Shown: positions 1 to 7,935, numbered from the stretch's first letter. The stretch: DNA of 25,015 nucleotides from Bacillota bacterium (GCA_023426005.1 JAFABO010000061.1:1-25015), one strand, 5' to 3'. The notes: generated by a model not told the origin, from the letters alone. Made by a program: numbers and translations.

Positions 1-36
1 GTTGAGAACAAGATTCAGGAATATCTTTATGGCTGA
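1..36 (+). CDS. C-terminal tail of an upstream gene (partial)
   Basis: The first 12 codons are open and end at TGA 34-36, giving the tail VENKIQEYLYG. It lies 29 bases before the yacL-type start, so it is probably the end of the preceding gene of the same operon. In clostridia that position is often taken by a CarD-like regulator or by disA, but eleven residues cannot decide. A second frame is also open to TAA 38-40, so even the frame is only probable. Confidence 0.35.
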   Translation, partial: VENKIQEYLYG

Positions 37-65
37 GTAAAAATACCTTTTGAAGGAGATTTAAT

Positions 66-1103
66 GTGCTGAACAGGATTATAAAAATTTCTTTTTCTAT
101 TCTAGGTGCTGTTACCGGTTTTACAATATTGCGAACAGTTTTATTGAGTAATCACATTGCTATGAGCGAAAATTTAAGGATTTTGATTTTCGTTTTATTT
201 TCATTGGCATTTTGTACACTATTTTATTTTATGGCTTCTAAAATCATTGAATTTGTCGGGGTTTTTATTGACAGAATAGAAAACGGGATTCAGAATATCA
301 CATTGTCCGAAATGCTGCTGGGCGCGCTAGGCCTTATAGTGGGCCTGATTGTGGCAAATCTCATAAGCATACCCATAATAAAAATTCAAATAATCGGAGT
401 GCCCTTTGCAGTAATAATAAATATTTTATTTGGCTTTACAGGTGTGGGAATTTCGCTGAGAAAAAGAAACGAGAATTTCTTAGATATATTCAAAGACGGA
501 AAAGTAAACTCCAATATTCCCAAGATAGTGGATACAAGCACCATTATCGATGGCAGGATACTCGATATCTGCTCGTCGGGTTTTATAGACGGCGAACTTA
601 TAGTACCTTCCTTTGTTCTGGAGGAGCTCAGGCATATAGCCGATTCGGACGACAGTCTGAGAAGGGCGAGAGGACGGAGGGGGCTGGACATCCTGAATCT
701 GCTTCAGAAGGACAGCTGCCATACCGTTAAAATAGAAGAATTTGACTACCATAATATGGAGGCCGATGAAATGTTGATGAAAGCTTCCCAGAAGCTCAAG
801 GGGAAACTTGTCACCATTGATTATAATCTCAGCAAGGTGGCAGTTCTGAAAGGGATAAAGGTTTTAAACATAAATGAGCTGGCAAATGCCGTTAAGCCCA
901 TAGCCCTGCCCGGTGAGGAAATGAATGTGCAGGTGGTGAAGGACGGTAAGGAGGCAGGCCAGGGAGTGGCTTTCCTGGAGGATGGCACCATGATAGTTGT
1001 AGAGGGCGGAAAAAAATATCTTGGAGAGACAGTTCCTGTTATGGTTACCAGCGTACTTCAGACATCGGCCGGCAGGATGGTATTTGCAAAGCCCAACAGA
1101 TAG
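66..1103 (+). CDS. yacL: Membrane-anchored PIN-TRAM domain protein, YacL type
   Basis: A 345-residue protein with about four hydrophobic N-terminal segments (residues 8-28, 38-58, 83-103, 108-128), a PIN nuclease-like domain (about 153-275) and a C-terminal TRAM RNA-binding domain (about 280-342). The PIN acidic residues are visible: D156 in VDTSTIIDGR, E186/E187, D208, and D252 in TIDYNL. The start is GTG 66, with AAGGAG at 53-58 seven bases upstream. In Bacillus the orthologue YacL sits in the disA-yacL-ispD-ispF region, and the same neighbourhood (next gene ispD) is kept here. The architecture predicts a ribonuclease or RNA-binding protein facing the cytoplasm from the membrane. The substrate is unknown in the family. 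Family assignment is firm; biological role is not. Confidence 0.88.
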   Translation: MLNRIIKISFSILGAVTGFTILRTVLLSNHIAMSENLRILIFVLFSLAFCTLFYFMASKIIEFVGVFIDRIENGIQNITLSEMLLGALGLIVGLIVANLISIPIIKIQIIGVPFAVIINILFGFTGVGISLRKRNENFLDIFKDGKVNSNIPKIVDTSTIIDGRILDICSSGFIDGELIVPSFVLEELRHIADSDDSLRRARGRRGLDILNLLQKDSCHTVKIEEFDYHNMEADEMLMKASQKLKGKLVTIDYNLSKVAVLKGIKVLNINELANAVKPIALPGEEMNVQVVKDGKEAGQGVAFLEDGTMIVVEGGKKYLGETVPVMVTSVLQTSAGRMVFAKPNR

Positions 1104-1136
1104 GCAGCAGAGTATTTACATGGAGGAATTAACGTT

Positions 1137-1847
1137 TTGGATATAGATAATAGATTGACCGGAAAAGTTGCGGCCGTCATCACAGCTGCCGGCAAGGGTT
1201 CCAGAATGCATTCAAAAATAAACAAGCAGTATTTGGAGCTTGGGGGCATTCCTGTACTTGCCAGAACAATAGCAGCTTTTCAGCAGTGTTCCGGAGTTGA
1301 TGAAATTATTGTAGTTATAAATGAAGAAGATATGAATTTCTGTAAAAATAAAATCATTGAAAGATTTCAATTTTCAAAGGTGAAGTCTTTGGTCAGCGGC
1401 GGAACACAGCGGCAGGCTTCGGTGCATAAAGGTCTCTGCGCAATAGGGGACAACTGTGGAATTGTACTGATACACGACGGTGCCAGACCCTTTGTGGCAG
1501 TTGAAAATATCAGTGAGAGCATTAATGCCGCCAGAAAATTCGGTGCCTGCGGTATAGGTGTCAGGGTGAAAGATACCATAAAAATATCCGGTCCTGACGG
1601 TTTCGTAGCCTCTACACCCGACAGAAGTACTCTGTGGAGTATACAGACGCCCCAATGCTTTGATTACGGGATAATTATGAGAGCCCATGAAGCCGCTGTC
1701 AAAAATGATTATACCGGAACCGACGATATGGTTCTGGTGGAGAAATTAGGGATTCCCGTTAAAATCCTTGAAGGAAGTTATAATAATATTAAAATTACAA
1801 CTCCTGAAGATATTATAATTGGTGAGTCTATTCTGGCAAACCTGTGA
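1137..1847 (+). CDS. ispD: 2-C-methyl-D-erythritol 4-phosphate cytidylyltransferase
   Basis: IspD transfers CMP from CTP to methylerythritol phosphate in the MEP isoprenoid pathway, in the cytoplasm. The 236-residue protein has the family's normal length. The nucleotide-binding loop TAAGKGSRM (17-24) with K20 and R23, K30, the HDGARPFV motif (113-120) and the C-terminal TTPEDI (221-226) are all present. The start is TTG 1137 with GGAGG at 1122-1126; an ATG at 1120 is out of frame. It follows the PIN-TRAM gene by 33 bases, consistent with one operon. Unusually, ispF is not downstream on the same strand but faces it tail to tail 35 bases away. Confidence 0.95.
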   Translation: MDIDNRLTGKVAAVITAAGKGSRMHSKINKQYLELGGIPVLARTIAAFQQCSGVDEIIVVINEEDMNFCKNKIIERFQFSKVKSLVSGGTQRQASVHKGLCAIGDNCGIVLIHDGARPFVAVENISESINAARKFGACGIGVRVKDTIKISGPDGFVASTPDRSTLWSIQTPQCFDYGIIMRAHEAAVKNDYTGTDDMVLVEKLGIPVKILEGSYNNIKITTPEDIIIGESILANL

Positions 1848-1882
1848 CAGCCGCAGCTAAAAAAACGTATCCGTGTTACTGC

Positions 1883-2353
1883 CTACAAGGCCGTAACACA
1901 GCAGAAAGCCTGGATTCCCTGGCCCTGCCCGAATTGAGTCAGGCTTTCTCCCGAAGTGGCCGTTATTCCAACACTGTTTTCGGGAATACTTAACAGATCT
2001 GAAATCACTTTACGCATCTCGGGTATCTTTGGTGTAATCCTTGGATATGAGCATTCTATTGATATGGACACATGTACTATTTTGACATCCACGAGATGTT
2101 TCAACGCCTCTTTAAGGTATTCCGAACTGTCTGTTATTCCTCTTTTCATGCACATCTCATCTGCTACTCTTCCCAATATATTGACACAGGTAACACCTGA
2201 AACCGCATTGGTAATTGCGTGCAAGACTACGTCGGCATCACTGTTTCCCGCCAGCGGAGTAACTCCGTCAAAAACTACTCCACCCAAAACAAACTTTTTA
2301 TTCTTATTATCAAAGTCAAATCTATGACTGTCCTGACCAATACCGACCTTCAT
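1883..2353 (-). CDS. ispF: 2-C-methyl-D-erythritol 2,4-cyclodiphosphate synthase, divergent type
   Basis: IspF cyclises CDP-methylerythritol 2-phosphate, releasing CMP, two MEP-pathway steps after IspD. The start is ATG 2353, eight bases after AAGGAG (2362-2367); a TTG two codons upstream is too close to that site. The protein has 156 residues. Metal ligands D8 and H10 sit in GIGQDSHRF and H45 in NSDADVVLHA. The rest departs from the common form: the usual GxxFPDTDP stretch is replaced by a GRVADEM...GITDSSEYL segment, and the usual KATTTEGLGFTGRGEG by ITATSGESLTQFGQGQG. From memory these features match the chlamydial IspF branch. The gene is convergent with ispD, which is unlike the usual ispDF order. 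Enzyme identity is confident; origin by transfer is inference. Confidence 0.9.
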   Translation of the reverse strand: MKVGIGQDSHRFDFDNKNKKFVLGGVVFDGVTPLAGNSDADVVLHAITNAVSGVTCVNILGRVADEMCMKRGITDSSEYLKEALKHLVDVKIVHVSISIECSYPRITPKIPEMRKVISDLLSIPENSVGITATSGESLTQFGQGQGIQAFCCVTAL

Positions 2354-2465
2354 TAGCAAATCTCCTTAAAAGATTAATTGGTAATTTTAATATTATTACC
2401 CTGCAGCTGCAATTAATATTTTGCCACTCACATTATATTATACCTGCCAGGTGTCTTCAAGTGTA

Positions 2466-2496
2466 TTGACATTACCCGATACATATATTATATAAT
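2466..2496 (+). promoter_or_regulatory. Sigma-A type promoter for proS
   Basis: A perfect -35 TTGACA lies at 2466-2471, followed by TATATA at 2489-2494 (17-base spacing) or TATAAT at 2491-2496 (19-base spacing). Transcription would give a leader of roughly 75 bases before the proS ATG. No T-box specifier or AGGGTGG-type antiterminator is seen in the leader. Confidence 0.65.
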
Positions 2497-2501
2497 ATTA
2501 A

Positions 2502-2537
2502 TTGGTGCTTTTTTGTGTTATTTAAATAAAGCACTAA
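2502..2537 (+). other. Hairpin in the proS leader
   Basis: TTGGTGCTTT (2502-2511) pairs with AAAGCACTAA (2528-2537), a ten-base stem with one G-T pair and a 16-base AT-rich loop, just after the predicted start of the transcript. No T run follows, so it is not a terminator. It may stabilise the 5' end of the message. Confidence 0.4.
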
Positions 2538-2575
2538 TGCTATTCGTTTGGCTTTTGCCGGAAATGGAGTTTTAA

Positions 2576-4012
2576 ATGTCTAATGATAAAAAATTAGTCG
2601 AAGCCATTACATCTATGAATGATGACTTCGCACAATGGTATACCGATGTTATTAAAAAAGCGGAACTTATTGATTATTCAAGTGTAAGAGGTTGTATGAT
2701 TATAAAGCCGTATGGCTATGCCATATGGGAAAACCTGCAAAAAGCGTTGGATTCAAGATTTAAGGCAACAGGACATGAAAATGTATATATGCCGATGTTT
2801 ATTCCGGAAAGCTTGCTTCTGAAGGAAAAAGAACATGTTGAAGGCTTTGCTCCTGAGGTTGCATGGGTAACGCACGGCGGAGATGAAAAGCTGACTGAAA
2901 GGCTGTGTGTAAGGCCCACATCCGAGACCTTATTCTGTGAACACTATGCAAATATAGTCCATTCCTACAGGGATCTTCCGAAGTTGTATAACCAATGGTG
3001 TTCGGTGGTAAGATGGGAAAAGACGACAAGACCGTTCCTCAGAACACTGGAATTCTTGTGGCAGGAAGGTCATACGGCCCACGCCACTGCTGAGGAGGCA
3101 CAGGAAGAGACAATTAAAATGCTCAATGTATATGCAGATGTCTGTGAAAATGTTCTGGCCATTCCTGTAATAAAAGGCAGAAAGACCGACAAGGAAAAGT
3201 TCGCCGGTGCCGACGCAACCTATACAATTGAAAGCCTGATGCATGATGGAAAAGCATTGCAGTCGGGAACCTCACATAACTTCGGCGACGGTTTTGCCAG
3301 AGCTTTTGAGATACAATACACAGATAAAAACAATCAGCTCCAGTATGTGCATCAAACCTCCTGGGGTGTCACAACCCGACTTATTGGTGCCATTATAATG
3401 GTTCACGGGGATGACAGCGGTCTGGTGCTGCCGCCTGCAGTCGCACCGACACAGTTGGTGATCATACCTGTTTCACAGCATAAGGAGGGCGTGCTTGAAA
3501 AGGCAAATGAACTTTTAACCGGTCTGTCTGAAAAGTTCAGAGTTAAGATTGACGACAGCGACAAGATGCCGGGCTGGAAATTTGCAGAACATGAAATGAA
3601 GGGTATTCCCCTTCGTCTGGAGGTTGGGCCAAAGGATATAGAGAAGAATCAGGTAGTGCTTGTAAGAAGAGATACAAGAGAGAAGATATTCACTCCCATG
3701 GATAATCTGGCTGAAACTGTAGAAAAACTGCTTGGGGATATTCAAAAATCTCTTCTTGAAAGAGCGAGAGAAATGAGGGACAAGAAAACCTACACTGCAG
3801 TCACACTTGACCAATTCGAGCAGATCATCGACGCTACTCCCGGTTTTGTAAAGGCCATGTGGTGCGGAGAACAGGAGTGTGAAGACAAAGTTAAGGAATT
3901 GACCGGAGCAACTGCAAGGTGCATGCCTTTTGAACAGGAAAAGCTGTCCGATAAATGCATGTGCTGCGGAAAGCCGGCCAAGACAATGGTCTACTGGGGA
4001 AAGGCATACTAA
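2576..4012 (+). CDS. proS: Prolyl-tRNA synthetase, type 3 (archaeal/eukaryote-like)
   Basis: Charges tRNA-Pro with proline in the cytoplasm. At 478 residues it has the length of the short ProRS class that lacks the inserted editing domain of the bacterial type. Class II motifs are visible: VRWEKTTRPFLRTLEFLWQEGHTAH (145-169, motif 2 region) and the GDDSGLVLPPAVAPTQ stretch (278-293, motif 3 region). The proline-site GTSHNFGDGFARAF (231-244) is intact. The C-terminal extension carries six cysteines (430, 435, 449, 461, 463, 464), consistent with the zinc-binding tail of this class. Start ATG 2576 has GGAG at 2566-2569. It has its own promoter and is followed by a terminator. Confidence 0.96.
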   Translation: MSNDKKLVEAITSMNDDFAQWYTDVIKKAELIDYSSVRGCMIIKPYGYAIWENLQKALDSRFKATGHENVYMPMFIPESLLLKEKEHVEGFAPEVAWVTHGGDEKLTERLCVRPTSETLFCEHYANIVHSYRDLPKLYNQWCSVVRWEKTTRPFLRTLEFLWQEGHTAHATAEEAQEETIKMLNVYADVCENVLAIPVIKGRKTDKEKFAGADATYTIESLMHDGKALQSGTSHNFGDGFARAFEIQYTDKNNQLQYVHQTSWGVTTRLIGAIIMVHGDDSGLVLPPAVAPTQLVIIPVSQHKEGVLEKANELLTGLSEKFRVKIDDSDKMPGWKFAEHEMKGIPLRLEVGPKDIEKNQVVLVRRDTREKIFTPMDNLAETVEKLLGDIQKSLLERAREMRDKKTYTAVTLDQFEQIIDATPGFVKAMWCGEQECEDKVKELTGATARCMPFEQEKLSDKCMCCGKPAKTMVYWGKAY

Positions 4013-4050
4013 TATTGAATTAAGGCATAGTGCCACTTAAATTCGTTTGG

Positions 4051-4110
4051 AAAGGGCTGTGGTGCTGGCGGTTGAAAAATCGCTTGTGTGCAGCTCCTTT
4101 TGTTTTGCTT
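4051..4110 (+). terminator. Probable terminator of proS
   Basis: AAAGG-GCTG (4051-4059) pairs with CAGC-T-CCTTT (4091-4100), and the tip is a six-base stem GCGGTT/AATCGC closed by a GAAA tetraloop. A T-rich tract TTTTGTTTTGCTTTG follows. The middle of the stem is an internal loop, so strength is uncertain. Confidence 0.5.
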
Positions 4111-4129
4111 TGCCGTTAGATTTAATTGG

Positions 4130-4223
4130 AATCAACGGGTATGCGAGGACAACTTCATAAGGTAGTACGGAAGTTACCAGTTGATTAGAGAATTACACAG
4201 GTAAAGCAGTTCTCTCATTTTTT
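4130..4223 (+). ncRNA. Riboswitch-like fold joined to an intrinsic terminator
   Basis: AATCAAC (4130-4136) pairs with GTTGATT (4180-4186), enclosing a second stem AACTTC/GAAGTT (4151-4156/4170-4175). Directly abutting is a terminator: AGAGAATTAC (4187-4196) with GCAGTTCTCT (4206-4215), followed by six T (4218-4223). The layout of an enclosed domain followed by a terminator, upstream of a gene start, is that of a riboswitch or small RNA. I could not match it to a known riboswitch class. It lies in the 394-base gene-free stretch 4013-4406. Confidence 0.35.
4187..4223 (+). terminator. Intrinsic terminator upstream of the CAP-domain gene
   Basis: A ten-base stem with one mismatch and one G-T pair, nine-base loop ACAGGTAAA, then CATTTTTT. 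It lies 184 bases before the CAP gene start, so it either ends a short transcript or attenuates transcription into that gene. Confidence 0.6.
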
Positions 4224-4250
4224 CTCAAATAATGTAAATAAATATGTAAA

Positions 4251-4349
4251 ACCTGTCAATACTATTAGCATATGGGTTGTTTTCCCATTGCAGGTCATAA
4301 AGTCAACTGTGGTTAAAGCCTTCGCTTTTTGACGGAGGCGCTTTTAGCC
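4251..4349 (+). promoter_or_regulatory. Structured leader of the CAP-domain gene
   Basis: Two hairpins are seen. The first is ACCTG/CAGGT (4251-4255/4291-4295) with an inner ATGGG/CCCAT (4272-4276/4284-4288). The second is long: GGTTAAA-GCCTTCG (4311-4324) with CGGAGGC-TTTAGCC (4333-4339/4343-4349), fourteen pairs around an eight-base loop with a GCT bulge. Neither ends in a T run, so they are leader structures rather than terminators. The ligand or role is unknown. Confidence 0.45.
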
Positions 4350-4406
4350 GATGTTAATGACTTTGGGATGGCTGTAAGCAGCACTTATCTATGTAGGAGG
4401 GGTTTT

Positions 4407-5276
4407 ATGAAAAGAAGAAGGATTTATACCATAACGGCGGCCTTTTTGGTGTTGGCTTTTACATTTTTACCCGTAAGAACCGGACAGTATATGGCCGCCG
4501 CATCAGAAGCTTACCAAAAAGTTGACAGCAGTTCAGGTGTTATTACCGCCAATGAGGTCAATCTAAGGACAGGTCCGGCAACTACTTTTGATATTCTATG
4601 TAAATTGAAGAAGGATCAGAAGGTCACGGTAATGGGTAAATTGGGAGACTGGTATGCTGTATATGTGGGTGCAAACGGCAATGTAGGTGCGGTTTCTTCG
4701 CGTTATTTAAAACTTGATAAAGCCAAGACTACAACCGGTACCAAACAGGTGGCGGCGCAGAACAACAGCAGTAAGCCGGCCGCGTCAAACGGCAATCAGT
4801 CCGGTTCGAAAGCGGCTGTATCAGGCAGCAGTGACAAAGCGAAATCTCCGGCCGAAAATACCTCTTCCAAGGCCGCAGCATCAGAAAAGCCGGTGAATAT
4901 ATCCTCAGATGAACAGACCTTATTTGACACGGTAAACAAGGCGAGAAAGGAAGAGGGTCTAAAGGCCCTGGAATTTGATGCCCAGCTGGTTACGGTTGCC
5001 AGGCTGAAGGCAAAGGATATGAAGGACAATAATTATTTCAGCCATACATCTAAATATTACGGTACACCTTTTGACATGATGAAGAAATACGGGATCAAGT
5101 TTAGTACCGCAGGGGAAAATATTGCTGGGAACCAGTCTATTGACAAGGTTGTCAAGGCATGGCTGAAAGAGAATAGCAACAACATATACAATGACAAATT
5201 TACTCACACAGGCATTGGGATTGTTGACAGCCCAACCTATGGGAAGTTGTTTGTGCAGTTGTTCATTAAAAAGTAG
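4407..5276 (+). CDS. Secreted SH3b-CAP (SCP/YkwD-like) protein
   Basis: A 289-residue exported protein. Start ATG 4407 follows GGAGG at 4397-4401; the frame is open further upstream but without a site. Order of parts: signal peptide (1-33, KRRR then a hydrophobic core), bacterial SH3 domain (about 44-103, with the VNLRTGPATTF motif) that should bind cell wall, a Ser/Ala/Lys-rich linker (104-164), and a CAP domain (165-289). CAP hallmarks SHTS (212-215) and GEN (236-238) are present, but the usual W...SPGHR..I block is shortened to WLKENSNNI (252-260), so the second conserved histidine is missing. It probably acts at the cell surface or spore; its activity is unknown. Confidence 0.85.
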   Translation: MKRRRIYTITAAFLVLAFTFLPVRTGQYMAAASEAYQKVDSSSGVITANEVNLRTGPATTFDILCKLKKDQKVTVMGKLGDWYAVYVGANGNVGAVSSRYLKLDKAKTTTGTKQVAAQNNSSKPAASNGNQSGSKAAVSGSSDKAKSPAENTSSKAAASEKPVNISSDEQTLFDTVNKARKEEGLKALEFDAQLVTVARLKAKDMKDNNYFSHTSKYYGTPFDMMKKYGIKFSTAGENIAGNQSIDKVVKAWLKENSNNIYNDKFTHTGIGIVDSPTYGKLFVQLFIKK

Positions 5277-5283
5277 CATAAAA

Positions 5284-5353
5284 GACAGGAACTGTTGCAG
5301 AACCGGGTACAATTAATTTTGTGTTCTGCAGCAGGCAGCTGTCGGGTTTTATT
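5284..5353. terminator. Bidirectional terminator between convergent genes
   Basis: CTGTTGCAGAAC (5292-5303) pairs with GTTCTGCAGCAG (5323-5334), and GACAG/CTGTC (5284-5288/5339-5343) extends the stem across small internal loops. GGGTTTTATT follows on the plus strand and TTTTATGC on the minus strand, so it can serve both the CAP gene and the kinase gene. Confidence 0.6.
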
Positions 5354-5375
5354 GGTTATTAAATATGCTTTTTAT

Positions 5376-7151
5376 CTATTCTGCTGACAATTCAACTCTG
5401 CCGGGATTTTCTATTTGCTGTGGAACCTTAATTTCAACCACAGTACCTGGGTTTTCATTGTACAGAGTTATACCATAATTATATCCTGTAAATAATTTAA
5501 TGCGTTTGTCAATATTTATAATACCGATTCCGCTGGCGTTTGACGATATGAAGAAGTTTTGGCTATCTTGCATTTCACTGCGCAATTTTTTCATAGTTTC
5601 GGCCGGTATTCCACAGCCATTATCATAAACCGAGAGGATTACGGAATCGTCTTCCAGCCTGGCGCTGATTTTAATAATTCCATCAGAGTCCACATTTTCA
5701 AAACCGTGATAAATACAATTCTCTACCAAAGGTTGGAGGGTCATTTTTATTATTTGAAAATCAAGTAAATTGTCCGGAATGCTGTATTCCACTTCAAACC
5801 TGTCCTCAAAGCGGGCGGACATGATAAAAATATATTGCTTTATAATGTTCAATTCATCGTTTAATGTTACTATATCATTGCCTTTTATGGAGTACCGCAG
5901 TATGTCTGATACTGCCTGACAAAGGTCGCCGATACAATCCACATTATTCATATGAGCCAATCCTTTTATAGATGCCAGGGTATTATAAAGAAAATGCGGA
6001 TTGATCTGGCTTTGCAAAGCTGAAAAGTGAGAGCGCTGCCTTATAATTTCTGTTTCATAAAGTTGGGATTGCGTTTTAAATATTTGTGAGGTCATATCGT
6101 TATTCCTTTTTATCATTTCATTCAGACGGTCGGATATAACGCCGATTTCATTGGCTGGTCCGTGGAATAAATATCTTTTCCTGTTCAAAGCACCATTGGC
6201 AATTTGACTTGCGATATGTTTAATTGGGGAAATGATGTTCCGGTTCCACATAATGCTCGCAATAATCATACATATGCTTATGAACACAACAGATATGGTG
6301 AAAAAGAATGATATTGTATTATATTTTTGGTCGGATATCTTTGTATTGATGAAACAATTAATATAAAAATTAGTATTTGGAACATGGTAACTTACAGAAC
6401 GGACATATTTTTGTGCCAGTTCGTTGTATTCCTTGCTGTTGATGATAGTATTGGCACCATACATAAAATAATTGTTATGTGAATCCCTGATTGTATATAT
6501 GACATCTTTATCTAGATCCGGGGAAAAGGAGGCCAGCTTGGTAATGTCGCATACAAAAATTAAAAAATAGGGAGACTTTGAATAGCCTGATAAATGTGAA
6601 TCACCATAAAAAACAGGTTGAATGTAAAGAAACATGTCCTGGTTTTGTTTGGTTTTGTAAAACGAGAAAAAAGGTTTTTCTGTTTCAAAAGGGTCGATTG
6701 CTGAATATAAGTCAGATATATTTATCATTGTTTGTATTTGGTCACCCGAAGTAAATCCGTTAAAAATGCTTTGAAAAGTATGTTTATCTTTAGAAAGAAA
6801 GATATTGTTTATAGTCGGATTAAATTTTTTAATAGAAGTGACGATTTCATCAATATATTTCATAGTCTTATATTGATTTAATTTTTGATTTCCGATGTCA
6901 TACTTGATCAAATCTGAAAGAGAGCTATTGAAAGCTAATGTCTCTCCTGCCTTTTCTATATTACTGATTTCTGCTTCAAAAGAGATAGATAAAGCTTCTA
7001 CCTTGGATTTAAAATAATTCTTGGTTATTTGCTCTGTCTGTTCAGCCATATATGCGGTATATAATAATTGCAAAATTAGAATAAGTAATAGCGGAAAAAA
7101 TGAATATATTAAAAGCTGATGTTTAAGTTTATAATCAATTAGTTTTTTCAA
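5376..7151 (-). CDS. Two-component sensor histidine kinase, YesM type
   Basis: A 591-residue membrane kinase. Start TTG 7151 sits seven bases after AGGGGG (7159-7164); the frame is open upstream into the regulator gene but has no other site. Two transmembrane helices (about 13-35 and 278-301) flank an extracellular sensor region of about 240 residues. HAMP (about 302-355), a His_kinase domain with INPHFLYNTL (H386) and an ATPase domain follow; the ATPase shows the N box VENCIYHGF, DNGCGIP and GIGIINI motifs. This is the LytS/YesM class that usually pairs with AraC-type regulators for sugar uptake. It overlaps the regulator's end by 17 bases, which points to translational coupling. The ligand is probably linked to the divergent transporter's substrate. 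Confidence 0.92.
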   Translation of the reverse strand: MKKLIDYKLKHQLLIYSFFPLLLILILQLLYTAYMAEQTEQITKNYFKSKVEALSISFEAEISNIEKAGETLAFNSSLSDLIKYDIGNQKLNQYKTMKYIDEIVTSIKKFNPTINNIFLSKDKHTFQSIFNGFTSGDQIQTMINISDLYSAIDPFETEKPFFSFYKTKQNQDMFLYIQPVFYGDSHLSGYSKSPYFLIFVCDITKLASFSPDLDKDVIYTIRDSHNNYFMYGANTIINSKEYNELAQKYVRSVSYHVPNTNFYINCFINTKISDQKYNTISFFFTISVVFISICMIIASIMWNRNIISPIKHIASQIANGALNRKRYLFHGPANEIGVISDRLNEMIKRNNDMTSQIFKTQSQLYETEIIRQRSHFSALQSQINPHFLYNTLASIKGLAHMNNVDCIGDLCQAVSDILRYSIKGNDIVTLNDELNIIKQYIFIMSARFEDRFEVEYSIPDNLLDFQIIKMTLQPLVENCIYHGFENVDSDGIIKISARLEDDSVILSVYDNGCGIPAETMKKLRSEMQDSQNFFISSNASGIGIINIDKRIKLFTGYNYGITLYNENPGTVVEIKVPQQIENPGRVELSAE

Positions 7152-7902
7152 AATTATTCCCCCTGATCCGCTTTTGATAATCTCTAGGAGAGCAACCGAA
7201 GGTTTTTTTGAAAATTTTACTGAAGTAAAAATAGTCTTTATACCCAACGGCTATTGATATTTGTTCAAGAGTAAGGCCTGTTGTTTTTATTAATTTTTCC
7301 ACATGTTTCATTTTAGTTTTTGCAATGTAGTGGGAAAAAGTTATCCCTAAATTTTTTTTAAACAGGATGCAGAGGTAGTTTTTACTTATAAAAAATTTCC
7401 CGCATATTTCATCCAATGCAAGAGACTTGTAAATGTTATTATTTATGTAAATTAAAATTTGATCAAAGGTATTTCCCCCGCCGGTTGGTTCAATTTTTAA
7501 CGGCGCTGGACCGGTTAGTTGTTTATTTTTGTCCAGCTCATTTCTGATCCTTGTCAGCACGGCTTTTGCATCGGCTTGTCCAACCGGTTTTAAGCAATAG
7601 TCAACAGCGCCGTTTCTCATTGCGTTTTGAGCATAACCAAATTCATCGTAGCCGCTTACAACAACAAACAGACATGACGGATGGGACTCTTTTACAATGT
7701 TCATTAATTGGAGTCCGTCTATTTTAGGCATTTTTATGTCGGTAAATACCACATCCGGTTTATTTTTTTGAATGAACTCGATAGCTTCAAGAGGCTTTGT
7801 GAATTCCTGAATAAGTTCAAAGCCGAATTCATTCCATGAAAAAGTTGATTTTAAATCTACTAACACCAATCGTTCATCATCAACAATTACGACTGTATAC
7901 AT
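7135..7902 (-). CDS. Response regulator, receiver plus AraC-type DNA-binding domain (YesN type)
   Basis: Partner of the downstream kinase. The receiver domain (1-122) has the acid pocket D8-D9, phosphoacceptor D55 in VVFTDIKMPKIDG and K105 in LKP. A short linker leads to an AraC-type double helix-turn-helix (about 148-246; GYKDYFYFSKIFKKTFGCSPRDY region near the end). At 255 residues it is about half the length of Bacillus YesN, because the long middle region is absent. Start ATG 7902 has GAGGG just upstream. Divergent placement from the permease gene suggests it activates that operon from the shared 230-base region. Confidence 0.93.
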   Translation of the reverse strand: MYTVVIVDDERLVLVDLKSTFSWNEFGFELIQEFTKPLEAIEFIQKNKPDVVFTDIKMPKIDGLQLMNIVKESHPSCLFVVVSGYDEFGYAQNAMRNGAVDYCLKPVGQADAKAVLTRIRNELDKNKQLTGPAPLKIEPTGGGNTFDQILIYINNNIYKSLALDEICGKFFISKNYLCILFKKNLGITFSHYIAKTKMKHVEKLIKTTGLTLEQISIAVGYKDYFYFSKIFKKTFGCSPRDYQKRIRGNNFEKTN

Positions 7903-7935
7903 AATACCCTCATTTCTTTTGTTTACGTATACTCT

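Noticed and set aside
2354..2575. T-box leader upstream of proS
   Set aside because: No AGGGTGG-type antiterminator, specifier loop or terminator is present; the leader is only about 75 bases from the predicted promoter.
3515..4036. Long minus-strand open frame inside proS
   Set aside because: It has no ribosome binding site, its protein is unlike any family, and it lies antisense to a well conserved enzyme.
4251..4349. Possible cyclic-di-GMP-I or ydaO cyclic-di-AMP riboswitch
   Set aside because: Fragments such as TTAAAGCC and TAGCCGATG recall these classes, but the conserved GGCAAACC segment and the CCGACAGCTAAC core are absent.
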